NCBI GenBank assembly: GCA_964195545.1
Contig: CAXMQQ010000009.1
Location: 1-61,506 of the forward strand
Source: JAHEEL01 sp964195545
GTDB taxonomy: Bacteria > Actinomycetota > Acidimicrobiia > Spongiisociales > UBA5794
DNA length: 61,506 nt
Reading direction: 5' to 3'
Position 1 is the stretch's first letter, and every line of letters begins with the position of its first letter. Both the position numbers and the translations under genes were made by a program. This document shows, piece after piece, positions 33,182 to 41,917 of the stretch. A model generated the notes under the pieces. The model ran no database searches. It was not told the origin of the DNA and saw only the letters and a program-made list of their open reading frames with translations.

Positions 33182-34411
33182 CTACTCGGCTGGCTTGCCT
33201 TCTCCCGGCGGTCCGGACGCGGCTTCGCACCAATCGGCGTACCTGTTGGCACCCCAGGGGGCCGTGACACCGTGGAGGACCACGCTGAAGGCCACCGTGA
33301 CGATGATGGCACCGATAACGAGTTGGCTCTGCTCGAGGCCGGCTTCCTCGACGAGGACACCGGCGAAGATGATCGACGCGAGACCCCGCGGTCCGAACCA
33401 GCCGAGGTAGGTGAGCGTGGGTGCCTTGAGCCCTGTGCCGATCATCGAGATGGCAACCGGAATCATCCGCACGACGGTGAGGCTCAAAACGGCGTAGAAC
33501 ACCGTCGCCGTGGTAAAAGCGGCGAGATTCGGCGCCAGTAGGTACGCCCCAAAGATCAGGAACGATGTCATCGTGAGAACCGTCCCGAGGTCATTGCCGG
33601 TCTCTGCGAAGTGCTCCGAGGGTGTTTCGAGACGATTGACGATGCGGCCGAAGGTGATCCCGGCGAGGTAGGCCGCTATGAAGCCGCTGCCGCCGAGATG
33701 GTCGGCCACGATGTATGTTCCGAGTGCCACGATGATCCAGTCCATCCGGATCCACTCCGCTTCGATCCAGGATCGCTTCAACGCGAATTGAATGGCGTAG
33801 GCAGCGCCGATGCCCATGGCGAGCCCAACAAGCACGGCGATGCCGATGCCTTCGACGAAGAACCTCCACAAGGGGTCTCCCCCGTCGGCCAGGCTGAGAG
33901 CCATGAGGAAGAGCAGGATTGGGAGAGCGATGCCGTCGTTGAGTCCCGACTCGATGCCGAGTGCTTCGCGCAGTCTGGTTGGGACCCTCTGGTTTGAGAG
34001 CACGGCCGACCCGAGAGCTGCGTCGGTCGGGGCAAGGATCGTCGCGATGATGGCTGCTCCGATGACTCCGGTCGAAGGGAAGATGAGGTAGGCGGCGACT
34101 GTTCCGAAGACAATCGTCAGAGGCATTCCGATCGTGAGCAGTCTTGTTGGGAGGTCCATGTCGACTTCCCACGATCGGATTTGGATCTTCGAAGCGTCGG
34201 TGAACAGCAAGAGCGCCAGGGTGAGTTCGAGCACAAGAACGACCGGAGAATCGATCGTGGTGATCGGTGGTATGACCCCTGCTGCGTAGCCGATCAAGCC
34301 GAGCGTGGCGAAGAACAGGGGGCCGGAGATCGGTGATGACACAAGCCGTTTGGAGACAAGGCCGTAGGCGAGGAGTGTCGCGCCGATGTAGATGATGGCT
34401 CCGATATCCAC
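33182..34411 (-). CDS. Cation:proton antiporter (CPA1/NhaP-like)
   Basis: This ~409-aa transporter has about twelve membrane helices. GTG 34411 is chosen because GGAGAG lies just upstream, hydrophobic sequence begins at once (VDIGAIIYIGATLLAYGL), and the start clears the upstream gene. Family landmarks are LAPTDAALGSAVLSNQ (the TD-containing unwound helix of CPA1 exchangers), ESGLNDGIALPILL (the ND motif), and WFGPRGLASIIFAGVL. It exchanges Na+ or K+ for H+ across the membrane. It follows the alpha/beta-hydrolase gene on the same strand with a 29-nt gap. Confidence 0.92.
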   Translation of the reverse strand: MDIGAIIYIGATLLAYGLVSKRLVSSPISGPLFFATLGLIGYAAGVIPPITTIDSPVVLVLELTLALLLFTDASKIQIRSWEVDMDLPTRLLTIGMPLTIVFGTVAAYLIFPSTGVIGAAIIATILAPTDAALGSAVLSNQRVPTRLREALGIESGLNDGIALPILLFLMALSLADGGDPLWRFFVEGIGIAVLVGLAMGIGAAYAIQFALKRSWIEAEWIRMDWIIVALGTYIVADHLGGSGFIAAYLAGITFGRIVNRLETPSEHFAETGNDLGTVLTMTSFLIFGAYLLAPNLAAFTTATVFYAVLSLTVVRMIPVAISMIGTGLKAPTLTYLGWFGPRGLASIIFAGVLVEEAGLEQSQLVIGAIIVTVAFSVVLHGVTAPWGANRYADWCEAASGPPGEGKPAE

Positions 34412-34440
34412 GGCTCTCCGCTCAGCAGTGGATTTGCACG

Positions 34441-35406
34441 TTAACGCCCAGACGTTCCGATCACGCGACCGAACGAGTCCTCGATCGCAGCCACGAGAGT
34501 GCCCTTGTGCATCCAGAGCAGCGTGGTGTGCCCTCCGCCGACCCGGCGAAGCTCGGACCCCGGCCAATGGGCGTGCAGTGCTCGTGTTGCGGCGGGCGGA
34601 ACGTATCCATCCGAGCGAGCCGCGACCATCACGGCACGCCGTGCGTGGGCCGGTGCGGGACGATCGAGCACCGACGCCCTGAGAAGCATCTCGCGGAGCC
34701 TGGGTGCGGCAGACGATTCTCCGCCGAGAGCGGCCCAGTCGATCCCACCGCGCAACGCACCGTCGAGATACACGGGCGCAGGCGAGTACGACGCGGCGAG
34801 TGGTGCCGTGGCAACCGGGAACGGCATCGTTGAACTCACCAAAGCGGCGATGTTCCCACCCATGGAGTATCCGGCAACGCCGGGAGTGAGACCCTCATCC
34901 CGAACGGTGGCGAGCAGTCCGCGTCCTTCGGTCACGGCCCCGATTCCCATTTGAAAGAAGTCGGCGACCGTTCGTATCGGCTGGCCATCGTGGTGCGCCG
35001 GGCGTCGGATTCCGTAGTAGGGGTTCTCGAGAACAAGGCTGGCGATGCCCCGCTGTGCGAGTCTCCTGGCGATAGCGAACCTCGCTCGCGAGTCGTGTTC
35101 GTTCCATGCCGCCATCAACACCACCATGCGGTCGGCTCCCCCTTCCGGCAGGATCCGGGTCACCGCACCATGCCGTGCATGTTCAGGCAGCGTCGCAACG
35201 GGACTCTCGAAGATTCCGACGGAGATACCGAATCCATCTTCTTCGGTGTTCGAAGTCCACTCGATCGCGATGGGGAGCGGATCCCCGGATGGCATGCCTG
35301 TGGCATCGATCGCTGATGGGTCGCCCCAGCCATCGGTGAAGAAGCGGAGCCGGTCTGGTCCACGGCTCACGATCGTCCCGCCGAGTTGGTCGATCGGGTG
35401 GATCAC
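34441..35406 (-). CDS. Alpha/beta hydrolase (ABHD18-like)
   Basis: This 321-aa soluble hydrolase has the nucleophile elbow GYSMGG, the preceding strand-helix segment FAIARRLAQRGIASLVLENPYYG (in two parts), and a C-terminal DGYVPP / GGHTTLLWMHKG region carrying the Asp and His. ENPYYGIRRP is characteristic of the ABHD18/DUF2048 branch. The substrate is unknown. Its ATG overlaps the stop of the upstream enoyl-CoA hydratase gene (ATGA), so the pair is translationally coupled, which hints at acyl-ester or acyl-CoA metabolism (inference). Confidence 0.85.
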   Translation of the reverse strand: MIHPIDQLGGTIVSRGPDRLRFFTDGWGDPSAIDATGMPSGDPLPIAIEWTSNTEEDGFGISVGIFESPVATLPEHARHGAVTRILPEGGADRMVVLMAAWNEHDSRARFAIARRLAQRGIASLVLENPYYGIRRPAHHDGQPIRTVADFFQMGIGAVTEGRGLLATVRDEGLTPGVAGYSMGGNIAALVSSTMPFPVATAPLAASYSPAPVYLDGALRGGIDWAALGGESSAAPRLREMLLRASVLDRPAPAHARRAVMVAARSDGYVPPAATRALHAHWPGSELRRVGGGHTTLLWMHKGTLVAAIEDSFGRVIGTSGR

Positions 35407-36059
35407 GGATTCAGCGCTTCGATCACATCTTGGTAGAGACGCTGTTTGATCGTGCCGAGCGTCTCGGCATCCTTCCCCGAGTGCCGCTCGGCGATCTCGA
35501 TCGACATGGGCACCACGGCGTCCTCCGGCACGGCCCGATGAACGACGTGACGACTTGACGCCTCCCTTCCACCGAAGCGATCACCGGAGATGGCGAGGTC
35601 GTCAGACCACGGCGGCGGCACCTTTCGAGAGATCAACACCGTCATTCCGCGAGTGAACGGGATCCCAACGTCGACCGAGGGCAGCGCGAAGAATCCGCGG
35701 TCGGCTCGCATGACGCGGTAGTCGTGGGCGAGGGCGAGGAGGGCCCCCGCTGCGATGCAATGCCCGTTGATCGCAGCGACCGTAACGAACGGGGCAGCGA
35801 CGATCCGGGCAAGGAGATGGTCGACCATCGAGAGGAACGTCTGCAGGTCGTGCGCATCGAGGGTTTCCACGTATTGGAGAGACAATCCGGTCGAGAAGAA
35901 CCGGCCGGATCCTGTGGTGACCAGCGTTCGGGGGCCAGAGGTGGCGGTGACTTCGTCGACTACAGCGGTGAATCGTTCGACGAATCGTGGGTCGATGACG
36001 TTCTCATCGCGGTCAAGGGTCGCAATGAAGACGGATCCCCGTCGCTCGAGTTCGATCAT
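35403..36059 (-). CDS. Enoyl-CoA hydratase/isomerase family protein
   Basis: This ~218-aa crotonase-fold protein starts at ATG 36059, where the family N-terminus begins (MIELERRGSVFIATLDRDEN). An in-frame upstream extension would run into the divergent gene's promoter. Crotonase landmarks are VTTGSGRFFSTGLSLQYV (oxyanion hole region) and AAINGHCIAAGALLALAHDYRVM (second oxyanion segment). The active-site Glu pair of true hydratases is not evident near these motifs, so an isomerase or other activity is possible. It is coupled to the hydrolase gene and divergent from the thioesterase gene. Confidence 0.85.
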   Translation of the reverse strand: MIELERRGSVFIATLDRDENVIDPRFVERFTAVVDEVTATSGPRTLVTTGSGRFFSTGLSLQYVETLDAHDLQTFLSMVDHLLARIVAAPFVTVAAINGHCIAAGALLALAHDYRVMRADRGFFALPSVDVGIPFTRGMTVLISRKVPPPWSDDLAISGDRFGGREASSRHVVHRAVPEDAVVPMSIEIAERHSGKDAETLGTIKQRLYQDVIEALNP

Positions 36060-36103
36060 CCACCACGCCGATCTGTCGTCGATCCGGTCACGCTCAGGCC
36101 GGG

Positions 36104-36109
36104 TACAGT
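36104..36109 (+). promoter_or_regulatory. -10 element of an apparently leaderless promoter
   Basis: TACAGT lies nine nt before ATG 36119 with no Shine-Dalgarno between them, so transcription likely starts at or next to the start codon. Confidence 0.4.
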
Positions 36110-36118
36110 CTGGCGCAT

Positions 36119-36490
36119 ATGCAGATCGAAGTCGGCACCAGCGCAACCGTTCGCTTCGTGGTCGGTGATGATGACACCGCGATCGCCCTGGGAAGTGGAG
36201 ACGTACCTGTTCTGGCCACGCCGCGTGTTGTGGCTCTCATGGAGCAGGCGGCCGTTGCGGCGCTCGCCGGCTCCCTCGATGAGGGCATGACTTCCGTTGG
36301 AACCCGAATCTCCATCGATCATCTCGCGGCATCTCTCGTCGGTGCTGTTGTCACCGCGTCGGCAAAGGTCGTAGCCCTCGACGGTCGGGCGGTGTCCTTC
36401 CGCCTTACGGTTCAAGAAGGGGACCGACAGGTGGCGACCGGAGATCACGTCAGATTCGTGGTGAATCGGGATCGATTCCTCGGTCGATAG
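36119..36490 (+). CDS. Hotdog-fold thioesterase (FlK-like)
   Basis: This 123-aa protein is of the fluoroacetyl-CoA thioesterase-like hotdog family. The conserved helix TPRVVALMEQAAVAALAGSL and the following strand EGMTSVGTRISIDHLA contain the Thr/Glu/His set seen in FlK-like enzymes. Most bacterial members are general acyl-CoA thioesterases. Translation begins at ATG 36119 with no Shine-Dalgarno, consistent with a leaderless message. It is divergent from the crotonase gene, suggesting a local acyl-CoA theme. Confidence 0.85.
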   Translation: MQIEVGTSATVRFVVGDDDTAIALGSGDVPVLATPRVVALMEQAAVAALAGSLDEGMTSVGTRISIDHLAASLVGAVVTASAKVVALDGRAVSFRLTVQEGDRQVATGDHVRFVVNRDRFLGR

Positions 36491-36517
36491 CGACGGGCGC
36501 ACGGCTGGGCGAACTCG

Positions 36518-36844
36518 TCAGCCAAGCCACTCGACGCGACACCACGATCGACGTTGGCAGTTCGGGCATTGCATCCAACGGCTGTAGTGCTTGCCGGGCA
36601 TCCACATCGAGATCATGACGATGCGAACGCCGATGTCGAGGTGTGAGGCACGGGTCTTCGTGTCGCAGTGGGAGCACTCGATGACGCCGGTGCCGTGCTG
36701 ATGCTTACCGGTCGAGAACAGGGCGGCCTGTCCTTCGCGTTCTTCCGGTTCGCGGAGCACGTCGTCTGCGAGCGGATCGTCGACACTGGTCGGCGCTGTC
36801 TCGAAGAGAGCCCTCTTGCCTTGGGGGTCTGAGCGTCCTGTCAT
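36518..36844 (-). CDS. Small zinc-ribbon protein coupled to ParA
   Basis: This 108-aa protein of unknown family has a variable N-terminal half (residues 1-50). The C-terminal half contains CSHC (57-60) and CPNC (93-96), a four-Cys zinc ribbon spaced by 32 residues with a hydrophobic/basic insert (IGVRIVMISMWMPGKHYSRW). Its start overlaps the stop of the ParA-family gene (ATGA), so both are made together. It could be an adaptor or cargo factor for the ATPase. No ParB-like gene is present. Confidence 0.75.
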   Translation of the reverse strand: MTGRSDPQGKRALFETAPTSVDDPLADDVLREPEEREGQAALFSTGKHQHGTGVIECSHCDTKTRASHLDIGVRIVMISMWMPGKHYSRWMQCPNCQRRSWCRVEWLG

Positions 36845-37596
36845 GTCCGTCTCTCGATCTCTTCTGCGAGTTGTCGGTACGCTTCCGCGCTCTTGGACCG
36901 GCGGGCATGGGCGAGGACCGACTGTCCCTTCTCGGGTGCCTCAGCCACCTTGACCGAGCGAGGAATAGGAGGTGGGAGGACCTCGATGTCGTGCGTCTCG
37001 GAGACCTCGACGAGGGTTCGTTTCCCGAGGTTGGTCCTGGCATCGAACATCGTCGCCACGGCACCGAGGACTTCGAGGTTCTCGTTGGTGTAGGCCCTGA
37101 CATCCTCGATCGTCTCGAGAAGTTGCCCAACCGCCCGGTGGGACAGTGTCTCCGCCTGGAACGGAATGAGGACATGCGATGCAGCCGTCAGACCATTGAG
37201 GGTGAGGATGCCCAGAGAGGGAGCACAGTCGATAAAGGTGTAGTCGTAGTCGTCGACCAGCGTCTTGAGCGCACGACCGAGAACAAACTCTCTCCCTGTC
37301 TTCGTGAGCAGGTGGATTTCGGAGCCGGCGAGGTCGATAGATGACGGCACGAGATCTATGCCGTTCACATCAATGACGGTGTCGGCGATCTCGGCCCTGC
37401 CCAGCATGACGTCGTGCACGGTTGTCTCGAGATCATCCGGGTCTATTCCGTTCTCATACGTGAGGCATGCCTGCGGGTCGAGGTCGACGATGAGTACCCG
37501 ATTGCCGCGTTCAACGAGCGCCGCCGCGAGTGTATGGACGGTGGTGGTCTTCGCTACCCCACCCTTCTGATTCGCAACAGCGATGACAGCTCCCAT
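36841..37596 (-). CDS. ParA/Soj-family ATPase
   Basis: This 251-aa P-loop ATPase of the MinD/ParA superfamily has the deviant Walker A KGGVAKTTT at residues 11-19, the Walker A' DLDPQACLTY near 39-48, and the Walker B region YTFIDCAPSLGILTLNGL. It is the short type lacking an N-terminal HTH, as in chromosomal ParA-like partitioning of protein cargo or DNA. ATG 37596 has no Shine-Dalgarno but TACAAT sits six nt upstream, so the transcript is probably leaderless. The downstream partner is a zinc-ribbon protein rather than ParB. Confidence 0.93.
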   Translation of the reverse strand: MGAVIAVANQKGGVAKTTTVHTLAAALVERGNRVLIVDLDPQACLTYENGIDPDDLETTVHDVMLGRAEIADTVIDVNGIDLVPSSIDLAGSEIHLLTKTGREFVLGRALKTLVDDYDYTFIDCAPSLGILTLNGLTAASHVLIPFQAETLSHRAVGQLLETIEDVRAYTNENLEVLGAVATMFDARTNLGKRTLVEVSETHDIEVLPPPIPRSVKVAEAPEKGQSVLAHARRSKSAEAYRQLAEEIERRT

Positions 37597-37602
37597 GGGA
37601 AG

Positions 37603-37608
37603 ATTGTA
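37603..37608 (-). promoter_or_regulatory. -10 element of leaderless ParA promoter
   Basis: On the minus strand TACAAT is followed by six nt and the ATG of the ParA gene, with no ribosome-binding site between. Confidence 0.5.
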
Positions 37609-37648
37609 GATGGTGCCGCTGAGGCGTGTCCCTGAAAGGCGGTGCTCC

Positions 37649-37742
37649 GCAGTCCGTAGTCCGTATTCCGTATGGAGTGAGCCTTGGGCTCTGAGACATC
37701 AGCCGTCAGACATGAGACATGAGGTGCGGTTGTCTCATGTCT
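37649..37742. repeat. Composite microrepeat block with inverted arms
   Basis: AGTCCGTAGTCCGTATTCCGTA (in part 37650-37672), then AGACATGAGACA (37708-37719) and its exact reverse complement TGTCTCATGTCT (37731-37742). The CATGAGA word recurs at 41.88, 50.4 and 57.6 kb. Confidence 0.75.
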
Positions 37743-37773
37743 CATACCTCGAATCTGTCGGACCGACAACCGC

Positions 37774-38904
37774 CTACTCGGGTCCCTCGGGAGCGCACGG
37801 TCCCTCATATCCAGCCTGCAACACCGGATGCCCGGTCGCTTCGATGACGACCGGGACGAGGCACGCTCCGATCCGGCCGTCGGGTTCGAACACGAATTGA
37901 GCCACGGCGGTCGTGCGGGCCTGTGCGGATCCGGCCTGCCAGACGAAATTCCCGAGCCCCCAGGCGATCGGCTTGCCCGAATACCAACCGAGGGGTTGGA
38001 GGACATGCTGATGGTGTCCGAAGATGCCGTCCGCGCCGGCGTCGATGAAGGCCTCGGCGAGGCGGATCTCGAACGGCCGGGGCTGGGTTGTGCCCTGCTC
38101 TCCCCAGTGGATCGTTACGAGGACGAGGTCCGCGATCTCGCCGGCTGCCCTGATGGCTTCGGTCATGGCCTCGGCGGAGTCGCCATCTGTCATGCCGGGT
38201 CGGTCCTCGGTAGCGATCCAGGATCCCGTCTCGGGATGGACGCCACCGCCGCCCAGGATCGCGATCGTCCAGCCGTTCTTCTGTATGAGTACCGGCTCGT
38301 ATGCCTCGGTAGCGTTGGCCCCCGCTCCGACCGGGTCGATACCAACTCCGACCAGGTTGTCCCTGGCGTCGAGCATCGCGTCGAAGCCGTAGTCCACTGC
38401 GTGGTTGTTGGCGAGATTGGCAACATCAACCCCGGCCGCCGCCATCGAAGGGAGAGATTCAGGATCGCACCGGAACGTCCACGGCTTGTTCCAGGCTGTG
38501 CCGAGATTCGACGCCGAGCACTCCAGGTTGATCACCGTCAGGTCGTCCTGATTGAGGATGTGGTTGAGGCCGGACCAGGCGTAGTCGTAGCCGGTGGACG
38601 GGAATGACCGGACGAACGTCGGATCGAGGTTCACGTCTCCCGTTCCGCTGACGACGAGGCGCTGCTTCTCGTTAGGAAACGACAGAGCCGGTTCAACAGG
38701 GGTGGTAGTCGTCGTGGATTCGGGTGTCGTTGTCGTTGTGGTTGTCGGCGAAGGGGCAACGACAGTCGTCGTCGCAGCAATCGCGGTGATCGAAGTGAAC
38801 GCTGGCGGCGGTCGAGGCGACGCTGAAGTATCTGCCGTACAGGCGCCGAGAAGCATCGCGAATGCCGTCCAACCGATCACGCCAAGGAAGCGACTCCAAT
38901 GCAT
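37774..38904 (-). CDS. CapA-family metallophosphatase-like lipoprotein
   Basis: This ~376-aa secreted lipoprotein starts at ATG 38904, which gives a compact signal peptide ending LLGAC. A Thr-rich linker (about 20 Thr in 40 residues) precedes a CapA/PgsA domain with metallophosphatase-like motifs GDVNLD, NLECSASN, NNHAVDYG, IHWGEQG and GHHQHVLQP. CapA proteins act in poly-gamma-glutamate or other capsule/cell-surface polymer handling. No capBC genes are nearby, so it is probably a stand-alone surface enzyme. It is divergent from ppdK. Confidence 0.9.
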   Translation of the reverse strand: MHWSRFLGVIGWTAFAMLLGACTADTSASPRPPPAFTSITAIAATTTVVAPSPTTTTTTTPESTTTTTPVEPALSFPNEKQRLVVSGTGDVNLDPTFVRSFPSTGYDYAWSGLNHILNQDDLTVINLECSASNLGTAWNKPWTFRCDPESLPSMAAAGVDVANLANNHAVDYGFDAMLDARDNLVGVGIDPVGAGANATEAYEPVLIQKNGWTIAILGGGGVHPETGSWIATEDRPGMTDGDSAEAMTEAIRAAGEIADLVLVTIHWGEQGTTQPRPFEIRLAEAFIDAGADGIFGHHQHVLQPLGWYSGKPIAWGLGNFVWQAGSAQARTTAVAQFVFEPDGRIGACLVPVVIEATGHPVLQAGYEGPCAPEGPE

Positions 38905-39009
38905 CGAGACAACGGTACCTTTCAGACATCGAAACACGGTCGTTCATGCCCATCCGCGCGGCCGGGGGACACCGCGCCGTAGCGAGCGGATGCAGAGAAG
39001 GAGCACACG

Positions 39010-41730
39010 ATGGAGAAGTGGGTCTACCGGTTCGACGAGGTCGATCAGGCTGAAGCAGCCCTCGACAACGATTGGGATCAAGTTCGAGGATTGCTCGGTG
39101 GCAAGGGTGCCAACCTCGGTGACATGTCGAGGATCGGTGTGCCGGTACCCCCGGGATTCACACTCACGACACAGGCGTGCAACGCCTACCTCGACAACGA
39201 CGAGCAGTTCCCGGATGGGCTCACGGACCAGCTCGATGCTGCACTCGCGGCGACCGAGGCGAAGCTCGGCAAGAAGTTCGGCTCTGCGGACGCGCCGCTC
39301 CTCGTTTCATGTCGCTCCGGCGCCAAGTTCTCAATGCCCGGGATGATGGACACCGTTCTCAACATCGGTGTCAACGACGCAGTTCTCCCCGGCATGGTTG
39401 AAGCGTTCGGCAGTGAGAGATTCGTCTATGACTCCTATCGCCGTCTCGTTCAGATGTTCGGAAGTGTTGTCATGAATGTCGACGACCACGCCTTCGAAGA
39501 GGTGCTCACTGAAGCTCGCGCCGCTGCGGGTGTCGAGACAGATTCTGATCTCGACGTTGCCGCCCTATCGGGCGTGCTGGAGCGTTTCAAGGAGATCTTC
39601 AAGAACGAGACGGGTCAGGACTTCCCCCAGGATCCCAAGAACCAGTTGATGTTGGCTGTGGAAGCCGTCTTCAAATCCTGGAACTCTGACCGTGCGTTCG
39701 CTTACCGCAACGCGGACGGAATCCCCCATGATCTCGGAACCGCCGTCAACATTCAGGCAATGGTGTTCGGCAATATGGGAGAAGGATCCGGAACCGGCGT
39801 GGCGATGTCCCGAAACGCAACGACCGGCGAACCACACCTGGAGGGCGACTACCTGCTCAATGCCCAGGGCGAGGACGTCGTTGCAGGAATCCGGAGGACC
39901 GATCCCGTCGCGAAGCTCGGCGATGACATGCCTGCGGTGTATGCGGAGTTCGACGCTTTCGCGACGAAGCTCGAAGACCATTACCGCAACATGCAGGACA
40001 TGGAGTTCACGATCGAGAACGGGAAGCTCTGGCTCCTCCAGACCCGTGACGGCAAGAGGACCGCTCAGGCGGCCGTTCGGATCGCGGTCGACATGGTCGA
40101 AGAAGGGATGATCTCAACAGATGAAGCCCTCATGCGGGTCTCTCCGGATCACGTCGACTTCTTCCTGCATCCACAGTTCAACGTCGATTCCAAGACGGCG
40201 GCAGCCGAGGAGGGCCGACAGATCGCCCTCGGTCTCAACGTCTCCCCGGGCGCCGCGGTCGGCATGGTCGCTTTCGACCCGGACCTCGCTCAAGAGTGGG
40301 CGAAGGACGGCAAAGATGTGATCTTGGGTCGTCCCGAGACCAAGCCGGATGACGTGCACGGCATGCTCGCCGCCAACGGCATCGTCACTTCTCGCGGTGG
40401 CCGTACGAGCCACGCAGCACTCGTTGCTCGTCAGTTCGGCAAGCCCGCCGTTGTTGGGGCGCACGAACTCGACATCGACGTTGCAGCCCGGACGATGACC
40501 GTCGGCGACGTCGTCGTCAACGAGGGCGACTGGCTCTCAGTCGACGGAACCACCGGAGAGGTCTTCCTCGGGATGGTCGAAACAAAGGTTCCAGACATCG
40601 ACGATCCGTGGTTGACGAAGCTCCTCGGCTGGGCCGATGATCGGCGCGAGCTGGACGTCTGGGCGAATGCCGACTACCCGAGCGACGCCGAGCGCGCCCG
40701 TTCATACGGTGCTCGCGGTATCGGGCTGTGCAGGACCGAGCACATGTTCTTCGAGCCTGAGCGTCTCCCCGTCGTTCAGCGCATGATCCTCGCCGATTCG
40801 CAGGAAGAGCGAGAGGAACTGACGTTCTCCCTCCTGCCCTATCAGCGCGAGGACTTCGCCGGTCTGTTCAGGGCGATGGACGGCTATCCGGTCGTCATTC
40901 GACTCATCGATCCGCCGCTCCACGAGTTCCTGCCGGGATTCGACGAGCTCGTCAACGAGATCGCAGATCTGCGGATCAAATTGGCCACCACGACAGACGC
41001 GACCGAGCGGGAGTCCATCCAGACAGAGATTGAAGAGAAGTCGGAGATGCTCGACCGGGTGGAGGCCCTGAAGGAGCAGAACCCGATGCTCGGACTGCGT
41101 GGGGTGCGTCTTGGCATTCTCCGCCCGGAAATGACACGGATGCAGGTCAGGGCGATCTTCGAGGCTGCATGCACGGTGACCCGCGAGGGCATCGACGTGC
41201 ATCCGGAGATCATGATTCCGCTGACCAGCCATGTGAACGAACTGGAGCGCCAGCGTTCCGTTCTCGAGAAGGAGGCCAAGGATGTCATGGTCGAACAGGA
41301 CATCCAGATCGACTACAAGTTCGGCACGATGATCGAGATTCCGAGGGCGGCTCTCACCGCCGATCAGATCGCTGAGTTCGCCGAGTTCATCTCGTTCGGT
41401 ACGAACGACCTTACGCAGATGACCTACGGCATCAGCCGTGACGATGCCGAGGGTGGATTCCTCATCGACTACGTGTCTCAGGGAATCCTCGATGACAACC
41501 CGTTCTTCACGATCGATCGTGACGGCGTTGGGCAGTTGATGGGCATCGCCCTCGAGAAAGCGAAGTCAGCCCGTCCGGGGATCGAGGCCGGGATCTGTGG
41601 TGAGCACGGCGGTGAGCCGCGTTCGATCGGTCTCTGCCACGAACTCGGTCTGGACTACGTCAGCTGCTCCCCGTTCCGTGTCCCGGTAGCCCGCCTGGCA
41701 GCAGCCCAAGCGGCAATTGTGTCCGAGTAG
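39010..41730 (+). CDS. ppdK: Pyruvate, phosphate dikinase
   Basis: This 906-aa enzyme interconverts pyruvate + ATP + Pi and PEP + AMP + PPi. The ATP-grasp domain opens with LLGGKGANLGDMSRIGVPVPPGF (in two parts). The phosphohistidine domain carries GGRTSHAALVAR (catalytic His near residue 463). The C-terminal TIM barrel has FGTNDLTQMTYGISRDD and the acid/base Cys in GICGEHGGEP (~862). AGAAGGAG precedes ATG 39010. No PPDK regulatory protein gene is adjacent. With the type II GAPDH gene this suggests PPi-linked, reversible glycolysis (inference). Confidence 0.97.
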   Translation: MEKWVYRFDEVDQAEAALDNDWDQVRGLLGGKGANLGDMSRIGVPVPPGFTLTTQACNAYLDNDEQFPDGLTDQLDAALAATEAKLGKKFGSADAPLLVSCRSGAKFSMPGMMDTVLNIGVNDAVLPGMVEAFGSERFVYDSYRRLVQMFGSVVMNVDDHAFEEVLTEARAAAGVETDSDLDVAALSGVLERFKEIFKNETGQDFPQDPKNQLMLAVEAVFKSWNSDRAFAYRNADGIPHDLGTAVNIQAMVFGNMGEGSGTGVAMSRNATTGEPHLEGDYLLNAQGEDVVAGIRRTDPVAKLGDDMPAVYAEFDAFATKLEDHYRNMQDMEFTIENGKLWLLQTRDGKRTAQAAVRIAVDMVEEGMISTDEALMRVSPDHVDFFLHPQFNVDSKTAAAEEGRQIALGLNVSPGAAVGMVAFDPDLAQEWAKDGKDVILGRPETKPDDVHGMLAANGIVTSRGGRTSHAALVARQFGKPAVVGAHELDIDVAARTMTVGDVVVNEGDWLSVDGTTGEVFLGMVETKVPDIDDPWLTKLLGWADDRRELDVWANADYPSDAERARSYGARGIGLCRTEHMFFEPERLPVVQRMILADSQEEREELTFSLLPYQREDFAGLFRAMDGYPVVIRLIDPPLHEFLPGFDELVNEIADLRIKLATTTDATERESIQTEIEEKSEMLDRVEALKEQNPMLGLRGVRLGILRPEMTRMQVRAIFEAACTVTREGIDVHPEIMIPLTSHVNELERQRSVLEKEAKDVMVEQDIQIDYKFGTMIEIPRAALTADQIAEFAEFISFGTNDLTQMTYGISRDDAEGGFLIDYVSQGILDDNPFFTIDRDGVGQLMGIALEKAKSARPGIEAGICGEHGGEPRSIGLCHELGLDYVSCSPFRVPVARLAAAQAAIVSE

Positions 41731-41755
41731 TGAGTACTGAGCACTGAGTACTCGG
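41728..41755. repeat. Microrepeat GAGTACTGAGCACTGAGTACTC
   Basis: A near-palindromic AGTACTGAG block overlaps the ppdK stop codon. The same word is found at 10.6 and 14.7 kb. Confidence 0.75.
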
Positions 41756-41765
41756 TAGAGACGAA

Positions 41766-41803
41766 GAAGGCGTCCCCCCGGCGAGAGCCTGGGGGACGCC
41801 TTC
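41766..41803 (+). terminator. Terminator hairpin after ppdK
   Basis: GAAGGCGTCCCCC (41766-41778) and GGGGGACGCCTTC (41791-41803) form a perfect 13-bp stem with a 12-nt loop and a T-rich flank. Confidence 0.9.
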
Positions 41804-41807
41804 TCTG

Positions 41808-41890
41808 TTGGCTGTTGGCTCTTGCCTGTCACCCGTCGCCCCTGTCGCCCCTGTCACTCCGGTCACGCCTCATATCTCATGTCTCATGTC
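41808..41890. repeat. Composite microrepeat block after ppdK terminator
   Basis: Three successive word families occur here: GTTGGCTGTTGGCTCTTGCC, then CCCCTGTCGCCCCTGTCAC, then CTCATATCTCATGTCTCATG. Each is shared with other intergenic loci in the window. Confidence 0.75.
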
Positions 41891-41917
41891 GGGCCGCTCG
41901 TCCGCCGATACCAACCC

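Noticed and set aside
36841..37596. ParA gene as the chromosome origin-proximal parAB locus
   Set aside because: No parB, parS-like palindromes, gidB or dnaA are seen here.
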